Shown here in pieces: positions 46,992 through 57,212 of a stretch of 64,000 nucleotides of DNA (the first letter of the stretch is position 1; each line of letters starts with the position of its first letter). Under the pieces are notes generated by a model, which saw nothing but the letters and a program-made list of their open reading frames with translations, had not been told where the DNA came from and made no database searches. The stretch comes from Eustoma russellianum (taxonomy: Eukaryota; Streptophyta; Magnoliopsida; Gentianales; Gentianaceae): positions 10,081,931 through 10,145,930 of the forward strand of contig AP025055.1 in assembly GCA_036186865.1 (NCBI GenBank). Reading direction: 5' to 3'. The position numbers and the translations under genes were made by a program.

Positions 46992-47243
46992 AATCCAGAC
47001 CCGGGGTTAATTGGTCTGATGATATGATATGTTCTGGACCCGCTCAAATCCGGGGTTAATTGATCTGATATCTGTTCTGGACCCGCTCAGATCCGGGGTT
47101 AATTGATCTGATATCTGTTCTGGACCCGCTCAGATCCGGGGTTAATTGATCTGATATCTGTTCTGGACCCGTTCAGGCCCGGGGTTAATTGGTCTGATAT
47201 CTGTTCTGGACCCGCTCAGATCCGGGGTTAATTGATCTGACAC
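46992..47243 (+). repeat. 43-bp tandem hairpin array in TK-C 5' LTR
   Basis: Six units of 43 bp (first partial), each with an arm, a central CGGGGTTAATT and a complementary arm. Arms are CAGACC/GGTCTG, CAAATC/GATCTG, CAGATC/GATCTG (several) and CAGGCC/GGTCTG, so the arms change but pairing is mostly kept. Units are separated by GATATCTGTTCTGGACCCG. The 3' LTR copy is 56176-56428. Confidence 0.88.
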
Positions 47244-47515
47244 TCTGTTTTTACGACATGTTACCTTATGGGACCAAAATGATGTTTTGACATGACATGA
47301 CATGGCATCATGCATTGCATCTTGCATAATTCACGATCATGAACACATGTTGCATGTCACAATTAATGGTTATAAGTTATTGTTGGTAAAGCATTTCCTA
47401 ATAACATGCTTAAGACGAATGCCAAGTAAGTTCAGGATCCAAGATCAGGTATGGTATAGCATTCCCTAAAACAGGCCTAAGCCGAACGTCAAGTAAGTAC
47501 ATGATCCAAGAGCAG

Positions 47516-47701
47516 GTATGAATTATGAATATTTGAGGTTTTTGGGGTAATACATTCATGTTATGATTCTTTACGTATTTCATGCTAGTTTATTGTATTC
47601 TTGTTGGGTGATTTTTATCACTCACACTTTATTTTTCCCCAGAGCCAGAGAATGCCAAGATAGAATGGATCGAGGACGAGCCGAGAGTACCTTATCCATA
47701 G
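47516..47701 (+). other. TK-C 5' LTR: intron-like segment and conserved peptide frame
   Basis: A donor-like CAG|GTATG at 47516 and the acceptor-like TTTTTCCCCAG at 47642 bound 127 nt containing the hairpin GTGAT-tttt-ATCAC (47608-47621). After the AG a frame reads PENAKIEWIEDEPRVPYP and stops at TAG 47699-47701. The 3' LTR copy (56831-56884) differs by one Ile-to-Val codon. Families A, B and D have the same order. The frame lacks a nearby ATG. Function unknown. Confidence 0.55.
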
Positions 47702-48024
47702 GCGAGGAGTATGAAGAGAGCTAAGCTAAGGACTTTTGTGCTGCCAAGACGATTTGTATTATGACTATGTTTAAACTCTCTGGATTGTCGGTTATGTTAT
47801 GATTTGGGGTACTACTACTTTTGGGAACTCAGTAAATTAGTGATGCATGTTTGCTTTGAAAAGTTAATTCTGCCTAAATTTTACTACCATGTTGAATGAT
47901 AGCATGGGAGTCCACGACTTATGTTATGGATGTTCACATGTTATGCATGACGCCTTGTACTCTCCTCAGTGAAGTACGACGGGTGCACCGTATCCGGACG
48001 AGGCCGGGTGCGGGGCGCTACAGG

Positions 48025-48036
48025 TGGTATCAGAGC
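48025..48036 (+). promoter_or_regulatory. TK-C primer-binding site
   Basis: TGGTATCAGAGC, complementary to initiator-methionine tRNA, two bases after the LTR end at 48022. The leader from 48037 to 48329 contains AAGTTATGATCTTAG-type repeats shared with element D and no gene. Confidence 0.9.
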
Positions 48037-48329
48037 CCAGGCTCTAGATTTCGGGCAGAACGTAGGACTAAGTTATGATCTTAGCAATCTAAGTTTAATC
48101 TTAGACCTAAGTCATGATCTTAGATGAGTGATGACCTTAGACTAGGACCACTTAGACCGGGTTTAAGATGAAATTTAATAACTAATCCTAAACTATGAAA
48201 GCTAAGTCTATGACATAAGACGTACCCTTTTTATCTTCCTTACTTAAGAGTTTTCGATTTTGGTCCTTAGTCAAATTCGATTGATTTTAATTCCGATATT
48301 CTAAATAGATGCTAAACTCATAAGTGCAG

Positions 48330-49434
48330 ATGGTGAGACCCCATGGCAGACCTCCGAGAGCACAACCAGCTGCTCAGGAGCCCATTCCACCACCACCAGC
48401 TCCACAGGCACCTGTTCCTCCGGTCATTCCAGACATGAATGCTTTTCAGGCTTTTTGCCAAGTTGTTACTCAGATAGGACAAGGCTTAATTCATCAGAAT
48501 GCTCCACCTCAGCCAGTAAGGGATGCCCAATACTATTTTGAGAAGCTTAAGAGGGCTAACGTACCCCCGTTTGAAGGAAGGCCAGACCCCGATATCGCAG
48601 AAAAATGGCAAGATGAGGTTGAAAACTGTTTTGAGCTAATTCAAGCCCCGGAGGAAATGAAAGCTCAGGCCATCCGACCTTTCCTGATCAATGAGGCCAA
48701 TCAATGGTGGAAGACAAATCTGCAGCCTTTGCCCAGACCGATTGCCTGGGAGAGATTTCTACAAGAATTCCATAAGTTCTATATTCCCCCATCTGTCAAA
48801 TTACAAAAGAGACATGAATTTGAATCTTTGAAACAAGAGCCGGGCATGACGGTAGCGGAATACGCCAATAAGTTCATTGCACTTGGGAGGTTCCAGCCCG
48901 TTACGATGAATGATGAAGAGACGAAAATGCTAAAGTTTGAAAGAGGCCTAAATCCAAGGATTAGGACGTGGTTGGTAAATACAAATCCTACCAATTTTGG
49001 AGCACTTCTGGATGCATGCTACCGCATAGAGAGAGATATTATCCGAAGAGATGACGTGGCCCAGAAACGAGAAAGACAAGGGACCGGTAATGAGAAATAT
49101 AAGAAAGTGGCAAAGAAGAATTTCAGAGGATCAGTTCGTCAAGGACAGAATCAACACCGCAAGCAAAACCAAAATAATCAGCAGAAGAATCAGACTTCCT
49201 CTCAACAGCCAGCAATAACGGTTTGCTCTCACTGCCAGAAGAGGCATGTGGGTGAGTGTAGGTGGAAAACGGGAAAGTGCTTTGGATGCGGCAAAGACGG
49301 CCACATGATTAAAGATTGTCCAGAAAAAGGAGCGCAGCCGCAGCAACAACAAAAGAACCAGCGGCCCCGTACAAATGCCAGAGTGCACGCTATGACAGAT
49401 GCGGATGTCGAGGAGACTGCTGATGTAGTGACTG
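48330..49434 (+). CDS. TK-C gag (capsid and CCHC nucleocapsid)
   Basis: Starts at ATG 48330 (MVRPHGRPPRAQ) and is open through the proposed splice site at 49434. Without splicing it would end at TAA 49443-49445. The N-terminus is Pro/Gln-rich. The Retrotrans_gag capsid region runs about residues 65-230 (PPFEGRPDPDIAEKWQ, WERFLQEFHKFY, KQEPGMTVAEYANKF). A basic Gln/Asn-rich linker follows, then a CCHC knuckle CFGCGKDGHMIKDC (about 49279-49320). No lesion is seen in it. In related elements gag and pol form one frame; here the frame passes into pol only if 49435-49516 is removed. Confidence 0.92.
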
Positions 49435-49516
49435 GTAAGATTTAAAGTTTTATGCCCTCAATACATTTCACTTATACATATCTATCATATTGCTTAGTAA
49501 AATGTGCATGGTTCAG
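49435..49516 (+). other. Candidate spliceosomal intron 1 (82 nt) between gag and protease of TK-C
   Basis: Starts GTAAGATTTAAAG and ends CATGGTTCAG, A/T-rich, with stop codons in the gag frame. Its length is not a multiple of three. Removing it joins gag (phase 1, after Val-Thr) to the protease frame and yields the Thr-Gly-Thr context expected before the protease active site in this family. So splicing both restores the frame and fits the conserved protein. No splicing evidence is available here. Confidence 0.75.
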
Positions 49517-52500
49517 GAACTATATTAGTGTGTAACATACCTGCAAATGTGTTGTTCGACAGTGGCGCTAGCCACTCATTTATCTCCCGGAAGTTTGCTA
49601 AGGATATCGATCATGATCCAGTCCGATTAGATTCACCTTATAGAGTACAAGCAGCTGGCGATCAGGTGCTTGTTTCCCCTCATATATTCAGAAATTGTGC
49701 GCTCGAGGTTAATGATCAGACGTTTGAGGCCAATTTGATCCCCATACCTATGAGTGATTTTGATGTGATACTTGGAATGGATTGGCTCTCAAAGAATCAT
49801 GCTCACATTGACTGCCGAAGCAGGCAGGTCATCATTAAGGACCCAGCTCGAAAAGAGATGTCATTCCAAGGAGGAACCAATATAAAGAAACCATCTAAGA
49901 AAGTCTTTATTAACGCGACTCGTGCCACCCAAGCATTAAGGAAGGGTCATGAAGGATTCTTGGTTTATGTTCTAAGTGCTGAGCAAGAAGACCCTACCCT
50001 TGCACAAGTTCCAATTGTTAAAGAGTACCCTGATGTATTTCCCAATGATTTTCCTGGACTACCTCCTGATCGGGAGATCGCTTTCGAAATCAACCTTGTA
50101 CCAGGAGCGGAACCCATATCGAAAGCCCCTTATCGCATGGCACCTGCTGAACTAAAGGAATTAAAGGAACAGTTACACGAACTGTTAGAGAAGAAACTTA
50201 TTCGCCCCAGTGTTTCACCATGGGGTGCTCCGGTGCTATTCGTGAAAAAGAAAGATGGAAGTATGCGCTTATGCATCGATTACCGGGAGCTCAACAAAAT
50301 TACCATAAAGAACAAGTACCCGTTGCTCCGGATTGACGACTTATTCGACCAGCTCAGGGTAAGTAAATCATAAGTTTAACTTGAATAAGATTTAAGTCTT
50401 TTCCAAAACCCTATCTAAAGTATCTTAATGCAGGGATCTCGAATTTTTAGTAAGATAGACCTATGATCTGGGTACTTCTAGTTAAAGATAAAGGCGGAAG
50501 ATGTCCCTAAGACTGCTTTCAGGACCCGATATGGACACTATGAGTTCCTAGTCATGCCTTTTGGTTTGACCAATGCCCCTGCCGCCTTTATGGACCTCAT
50601 GAATCGAATCTTCCAAGAACAGTTGGATAAATTCGTGGTGGTCTTCATAGATGATATCTTGATATATTCACCCGACGAAGTGACCCACGCAGCCCATTTG
50701 AGGACTGTCCTAAACATTCTAAGAGCAAGACAGTTATATGCCAAGTTCAGTAAATGCGAGTTTTGGCTGCAAAGTGTATCCTTCCTTGGACATGTGATTT
50801 CAGAAGATGGGATTTCAGTAGATCCCAAGAAGATTGAAGCTATCACAGAATGGCCCAGGCCAACGAATGTTACTGAAGTAAGAAGTTTTCTCGGACTGGC
50901 CGGATATTACAGAAAGTTTGTTGAAGGATTCTCGAGGATAGCTGTTCCTCTCACCAGATTGACCCAAAAGAAAACCAAGTTCGAGTGGGGTGCCGACTGT
51001 GAAAGGAGTTTCTCGGAGCTAAAAGCAAAGTTGACGTCCGCACCTATCCTAGCTCAACCCACTCCTGGTGAGAAGTATGTAGTATATAGTGATGCTTCGA
51101 AGAATGGTCTCGGATGCGTTCTTATGCAAGATGACAAAGTGATAGCTTATGCATCCCGACAGTTGAAGCCATTTGAGCAAAACTATCATGTCCACGATCT
51201 TGAACTTGCTGCAGTGGTTTTTACATTAAAGATATGGAGGCATTACTTGTATGGCGAACGGTGTGAAATTTATACGGATCACAAGAGCCTAAAGTACCTC
51301 TTTACCCAGAAGGAGCTTAATATGCGGCAGCGCAGATGGCTGGAGTTAATAAAGGATTACGACCTTTCCATTCAGTATCATCCGGGAAAAGCTAACAAGG
51401 TTGCTGATACATTAAGTCGGAAAGCAAGTCACCCACGGCAACCACCTCTCCAGCGAGACATGGAAGAGTTCGGTTTAGAGGAAGTTGACTCAGTCGATGA
51501 GGTTCTCGCCAAGCTAGTTCTTGTTCCTTCATTGATTGATAAGATCAAAGAGGCTCAAGGGAATGTTGAAGCGTTGAGGAAAATCAAAGAAAGGATGAAA
51601 GACAAGCCACGAGACGACTTTGAAGTTCGCAGCGATGGCAGTTTGTGGTATCGAGGACGGTTGTGTGTCCCTGAAGGCAAAGAACTTAAAGATGAAGTTT
51701 TGATGGAAGCTCATAATTCTCGATTGTCCATACACCCTGGAGCTAATAAGATGTACCAAGATCTCAAGCAAAAGTTTTGGTGGACCGGTATGAATAATCA
51801 AATAGCAGAATTTGTCGAGCGATGTCTAATTTGTCAAAGAGTAAAAGCCGAGCACCAAAGACCCGCTGGATTATTGCAACCCTTAGAGGTGCCGGAATGG
51901 AAATGGGATCACATCACCATGGACTTTGTAACCGACTTACCCAAGACTAAGTCGGGGAATGATGCTATATGGGTCATTGTGGATCGTTTGACTAAGTCCG
52001 CACACTTTTTGGCTATGACGATTAAGGCATCTATGGAGAAGTTAGCCTCTATGTACATTGACCATATCGTTTGCTTGCATGGGGTTCCCATTAGTATCGT
52101 ATGCGACCGCGATCCCCGTTTCACTTCGAGGTTTTGGACAGCCTTTCACAAGGCAATGGGCACAGAGATTAGAATGAGTTCCGCATTTCATCCTCAAACA
52201 GATGGACAATCGGAAAGAACAATCCAAACCCTTGAGGATATGCTCCGCGCTTGCATCCTTGATTTCGGAGGAAGCTGGGATAGAAGCCTTAAGCTCGTCG
52301 AGTTCTCTTATAATAATAGCTTCCACAGGTCTATCGGAATGGCACCATATGAAGCGTTGTATGGACGAAAATGTCGATCCCCACTCTATTGGGATGAGAT
52401 TGGAGATAAGATCTATGCGGGACCCGACATTGTTGAGCAAACACGAGAAAAGGTGAAGCTTGTCCAGCAAAGGCTAAGAGCGGCACAAGATAGAACGAAG

Positions 52501-52959
52501 ATATGGGCAGACGAAAGAAGGAGACCTTTGGAGTTCTAAGAAGGAGAGAAAGTTTTTCTAAAGGTTTCTCCGACTAAGGGTGTTAAAAGATTTGGCATCA
52601 AAGGAAAGCTAAGCCCAAGATTCGTTGGACCTTATGAGATACTTGAGAGAGTGGGCGAAGTTGCATACCGCTTGGCGTTGCCACCATCTCTCTCCCAGTT
52701 ACATGATGTATTCCATGTTTCCCAAATTCGCCGATATGTATATGACCCCAGCCACATCCTTGAAGATCAACAGTTGAAAGTTGATGAGGATGTATCTTAT
52801 GAGGAAGAGCCTATAAAGATCGTTGATCGAAAGGAGGCGGCCTTAAGAAAGAGATCCATACCCATGGTAAAGGTACAATGGAGGCATCATTCGGAGGCAG
52901 AAGCAACATGGGAAACTGAGGAAGATATGAGGAGTAGGTATCCGCACCTTTTTGACTAG
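49517..52959 (+). pseudogene. TK-C pol (protease, reverse transcriptase, RNase H, integrase, chromodomain), three stops
   Basis: Pol would mature gag, make cDNA and direct integration. Order: protease [12 protein letters not shown] (near 49552), reverse transcriptase ([11 protein letters not shown] near 50262; [18 protein letters not shown] near 50644), RNase H ([11 protein letters not shown] near 51080; [10 protein letters not shown]), integrase zinc region (H near 51708, then CLICQ), integrase core ([30 protein letters not shown]) and a C-terminal chromodomain-like segment (YEEEPIKIVDRK to VKVQWRHHSEAEATWE). A 75-nt intron-like segment lies at 50359-50433. Stops are TGA 50464, TAG 50479 and TAA 52537, each explicable by one C-to-T change. 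The frame is otherwise open to TAG 52957-52959. Confidence 0.95.
50359..50433 (+). other. Candidate spliceosomal intron 2 (75 nt) inside the TK-C reverse transcriptase
   Basis: Starts GTAAGTAAATC and ends TCTTAATGCAG, with an A/T-rich body, a pyrimidine stretch and an in-frame TAA. It splits the reverse transcriptase exactly between the conserved FDQL and GSRIFSKIDL blocks, which adjoin in the protein family. Removal leaves phase 0 and one Arg codon (AGG) between the blocks. Exon ends (CAGG|GTAAGT and GCAG|GG) fit plant consensus sites well. Confidence 0.85.
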
Positions 52960-52988
52960 TTCGGAAGTTTCGAGGACGAAACTTATAA

Positions 52989-53001
52989 TAAGGGGGGAGG
53001 A
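52989..53001 (+). promoter_or_regulatory. TK-C polypurine tract
   Basis: AAGGGGGGAGGA immediately precedes the 3' LTR start TGTTGTACCC at 53002. It is the only such tract, in contrast to the multiple tracts of the Sireviruses. Confidence 0.9.
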
Positions 53002-56000
53002 TGTTGTACCCAACGACCATGTACTTGAAACTATGATTAAGTGACGAAAAAAGCGATGGTCCCTTCACGTGCATGTTACTTAAGTCAAATTAGCGCTTCT
53101 TTATTTAAATTCTTTAAGTTCATTTAGGACAGACACTAAATAGTTATACAAGCGAACGTCACAAGGTGTGTGACACACCTTGTGAATTCGGCCAAAGGCC
53201 ATTGATCATCATTGAAGTAAACTTGTTCTTTTAAGAATACAAACATAATTGATACTCACAAGGCAAGATTAAAATCATATTAGATAAAATAGATAGTAGC
53301 ATAAATTATATAAATGTGGGACATGTTAATTATGAAATGACCAAAACACCCCCAAAGGCCCCCCTATTTTCGGCCATAACCCTCCAAGCCTTCTAGAATC
53401 CTCTTAATTTTACTACAATTAAAAAAAAAGAAGTCTCAAGCATGCAAGACAAGATGAATAAAATAAGGCAAGGCATGCAAGGGGAAACTAATAAAATATG
53501 GAGAAGGAGTCTTGCATGGGAGACAAGACATGGTCAAAAGTGACCTTTTTCTTCCTTTCATGAACCATGCTCCCCTTCCCCCTCTTTGACCCTAGAACCG
53601 CCGGCCCCCTCCCCATTTTCCCCCAACATATTCTATTTTAAGTGTTCCTAGAAGCTCCCTTCAATCTCACCTTGAATCCCCTCTCAAGCAAGTGTTGCCA
53701 ACACTTAAGAAATTTTCCCTCCCTCCACACTCCAACTTTCGGCCACACCACTCCTTGAAGGTAGGAGTTCTCAATCAAGCTCATATTCAAGACTCAAGAA
53801 GATCTCTAGGTAAGTCTTGATTCCAAATTCCTTAAGTGAATTCTTATTTGGTGAAGAATGAAGCTCACTTGAACCACTCCCTCCACCCCAAAAACCGTGG
53901 CCTCCTTGTCCAACTAGGTGGAAGATTTCAACTCTCTTAGGTGGTGCTATCTTGCTACACTTGAAGCTCCACTCCAACCCTAATTTGGTAAGATGTTCTA
54001 GCCTCAATTGGAACTCTATTTTCACTATTGAATGAAGACTAACTCTCCTTTTTTCCTCTCCATCAAAACCGTGTAGTCAAGAGTGGAAAAGGAGGAGGAT
54101 TCCAACTCAACTCACTTCATAACCAAGCTAAGACAAGAAATCTAGCTTGAAGAGGCAAGTATACACTAGACTCTCATGATTTATTTGAAGAATTAGTGAC
54201 TTGAATGGCTAGATGTTCCTAAGATGTGAACTTTAGAAGAAAACACTAAGTTCAAGTTTGTACCTTAGTGATTTCTTAGGAACATTATCTTGCATGTGAC
54301 TAATTCTTTCAAAGATGCAATCTTTTCTTGCATACAAAGTGAAATGGGGCTGTCTTAAGATGAATTAAGGTCCACCTAAGTAAGTCTAGGCTAGATTAAC
54401 TCTTGGATGAAACTTGTGAAGACCTAAGAAAGCATGCATGTGTTAAATGTGAATTTTATGAGGTTGTTTGGGTAAGATTGGAATAACATGGTGCTTGAAT
54501 GTGTTGCATCCTTAAATAAGTGTTGTGAAAATATGTTCTTGGTATCACCTAAATTTCGGCCTAAAGGATGAAGATGAAGGTGAATTGAATCCAAGAAAGA
54601 ACATCTTTTGTGAACAAGCATGCTAGTGGTTGTGAACAAACTACCCACTGTTTTGACATGGTGCAAAGAGGACTCAAAAAGAGGAGTGAAATCTGGACAT
54701 TCATAGGAAAAAGGTGTATGTGATGACTAATAAGTTATTTCATAAGCACAAGATAATTAGTGGTCACTTGACATGAAAAGAGGGTAAAATGTCAAACCAC
54801 TGGAGCTGGACAAAATTGGACAGTGAGATTTGTGACCTTAAACTGAACCTTACTAATGTGCTATCAAAATGGTTTTTGGTATGATGTTAGTCCTATGTGT
54901 TTAACAAATGTGAGAGTTGGAATTGTGGTAAAATAGGTTATGGATTATTTTTAATAAATGTTTTGGTGAAACTGCTCAGGCTGGGAATTCTGGAACTGGA
55001 CAGAATAGAGTGACGTTTTAGATGGTTTAATAACTGACCTTAAAGACCTTCAATGAAGCTAATTTTTGGTACAAAGTTAGCCTTATGAATGTGGCACAAG
55101 TGAGAGGTAGAATTTCGTCAAAATAAGCTAAGGATTATTTTTAAGAAATTACGCGGTAAAACTACTCCAGTAACAAATTCAGGAGCTGGGCAGAATTGAC
55201 CACTGAATTAAACGTATTAAAAGAGGACCTTGTGAATCTTCAATAAATCTGCTTTTTGGCACAAACCTAGCCCCATGAGTATAGTAGAGATGAAAACTAG
55301 AATTTTGGTAAAATGAGATATGGTTAATGTTTAATAAAATATTTGGTAAGACTGGTCAGACCTGAAAAACGAGAACTGAGCAGAATAGTGACCTCTTTTC
55401 ACTAACTTAAAAGGGGAACTTGTAGATGACCACTAAAGCTGATTTTTGACATGGTAATAATCCTATGAGTTTAGTGGACACGCCAGCTGGAATCTTGGTA
55501 AAATAAATTCTGGATTATTTTTAATGAATTATTTGGTAAAACCGCTCAACTGAAATTACTGGAGCCAACCTGAAACTAGTAACGACTTTCCAGCCTCAGA
55601 AAAGGGACTTAGAGACATGAAAATGGGCTAAATTTCGGTAGGATACTAGTTCCATATGTTTATGACTTGGGCGAGTTGGAATTTCTGGAAAAAGAATTAC
55701 GGATTCACCGCAATTGAATTTTTAGTAAAATCTGTCAGCTCAGTTTCAGCACCTAAACCAGTTCAGAAAGTAAGTAAATAAGTCCCTTTACGGTTATTGA
55801 AATAATTTGCAATTTTACGACATGTATCTAAGATTCCACCAAACATATTTGTAACAAAAGAATTATGGAAATAGACCTAATTGGTTAGCTCAACCGCCCT
55901 ATGAATGTGAAGCGAAAGTCTTGGGAATGTTTAGCTTCCAAATTCATATATGTTGATATGTTATAAGGAATGCATACAATTATTCATGTCATGGCTTGCA

Positions 56001-57207
56001 TTTCATATCACGGCATATATCATGCATAATCATGAAACTGATTTTCATGGATTTTATGATGCAAGCAAGTTTTACAAGCGACTATCTTTTCGTTATGCAT
56101 GAAAAGTTTTTACGGTCCCATGTTTTTAAAGAAAGCTTCATGATCCCTTTGCCGGCCAAGCATGCGACTAACCCGACTCCAGACCCGGGGTTAATTGGTC
56201 TGATGATATGATATGTTCTGGACCCGCTCAGATCCGGGGTTAATTGATCTGATATCTGTTCTGGACCCGCTCAGATCCGGGATTAATTGATCTGATATCT
56301 GTTCTGGACCCGCTCAGATCCGGGGTTAATTGATCTGATATCTGTTCTGGACCCGTTCAGGCCCGGGGTTAATTGGTCTGATATCTGTTCTGGACCCGCT
56401 CAGATCCAGGGTTAATTGATCTGACACTCTGTTTTTACGACATGTTACCTTATGGGACCAAAATGATGTTTTGACATGACATGACATGGCATCATGCATT
56501 GCATCTTGCATAATTCACGATCATGAACACATGTTGCATGTCACAATAATGGTTATAAGTTATTGTTGGTAAAGCATTTCCCAATAACATGCTTAAGACG
56601 AATGCCAAGTAAGTTCAGGATCCAAGATCATGTATGGTATAGCATTCCCTAAAACAGGCCTAAGCCGAACATCAAGTAAGTACATGATCCAAGAGCAGGT
56701 ATGAATTATGAATATTTGAGGTTTTTGGGGTAATACATTCATGTTATGATTCTTTACGTATTTCATGCTAGTTTATTGTATTCTTGCTGGGTGATTTTTA
56801 TCACTCACACTTTATTTTTCCCCAGAGCCGGAGAATGCCAAGATAGAATGGGTCGAGGACGAGCCGAGAGTACCTTATCCATAGGCGAGGAGTATGAAGA
56901 GAGCTAAGCTAAGGACTTTTGTGCTGCCAAGACGATTTGTATTATGACTATGTTTAAACTCTCTGGATTGTCGGTTATGTTATAATTTGGGGTACTACTA
57001 CTTTTGGGAACTCAGTAAATTAGTGATGCAATTTCGCTTTGAAAAGTTTTAATTCTGCCTAAATTTTACTACCATGTTGAATGATAGCATGGGAGTCCAT
57101 GACTTATGTTATGGATGTTCACATGTTATGCATGACGCCTTGTACTCTCCTCAGTGAAGTACGGCGGGTGCACCGTATCCAGACGAGGCCGGGTGCGGGG
57201 CGCTACA
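53002..57207 (+). repeat. TK-C 3' LTR (4206 bp)
   Basis: Copy of 43815-48022 with scattered substitutions and small indels (for example one fewer C in the opening TGTTGTACCC). It carries the five 190-bp units (about 54835-55760), the hairpin array (56176-56428), the hairpin GTGAT/ATCAC (56791-56804) and the peptide frame ending at TAG 56882-56884. The end GCGCTACA is followed by attga. Confidence 0.95.
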
Positions 57208-57212
57208 ATTGA

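Larger units (their letters stand above)
43815..48022 (+). repeat. TK-C 5' LTR (4208 bp)
   Basis: Unusually long LTR with layered structure: an AG|GTAAGT donor-like site at 44626; AAACCGTG motifs near 44709 and 44882; five tandem units of about 190 bp (45650-46575); a 43-bp hairpin array (46992-47243); duplicated segments ending CAG|GTATG (47459, 47516); a GTGAT/ATCAC hairpin; an acceptor-like AG at 47642 with the conserved peptide frame; and the GC-rich end GCCGGGTGCGGGGCGCTACA. Antisense frames (44587-44841, 45240-45482) are shadows. No promoter can be assigned with confidence. Confidence 0.94.
43815..57207 (+). mobile_element. Complete Tekay/Del-type chromovirus (Ty3/gypsy) element TK-C
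   Basis: 13.4 kb element with LTRs of 4208 and 4206 bp (43815-48022 and 53002-57207), start TGTTGTACCC, end GCGCTACA, and an exact attga duplication (43810-43814 and 57208-57212). PBS at 48025 and PPT AAGGGGGGAGGA before the 3' LTR. The interior codes for gag, protease, reverse transcriptase, RNase H, integrase and a chromodomain-like tail in gypsy order. Two short intron-like segments interrupt the coding region, at 49435-49516 and 50359-50433. Three in-frame stops kill pol. The LTRs differ only at scattered sites, so this is the youngest gypsy layer. Confidence 0.96.

Noticed and set aside
47031..47243. CRISPR-like array of 43-bp repeats
   Set aside because: There are no unique spacers of uniform length, the repeats are contiguous, and the setting is a plant LTR.
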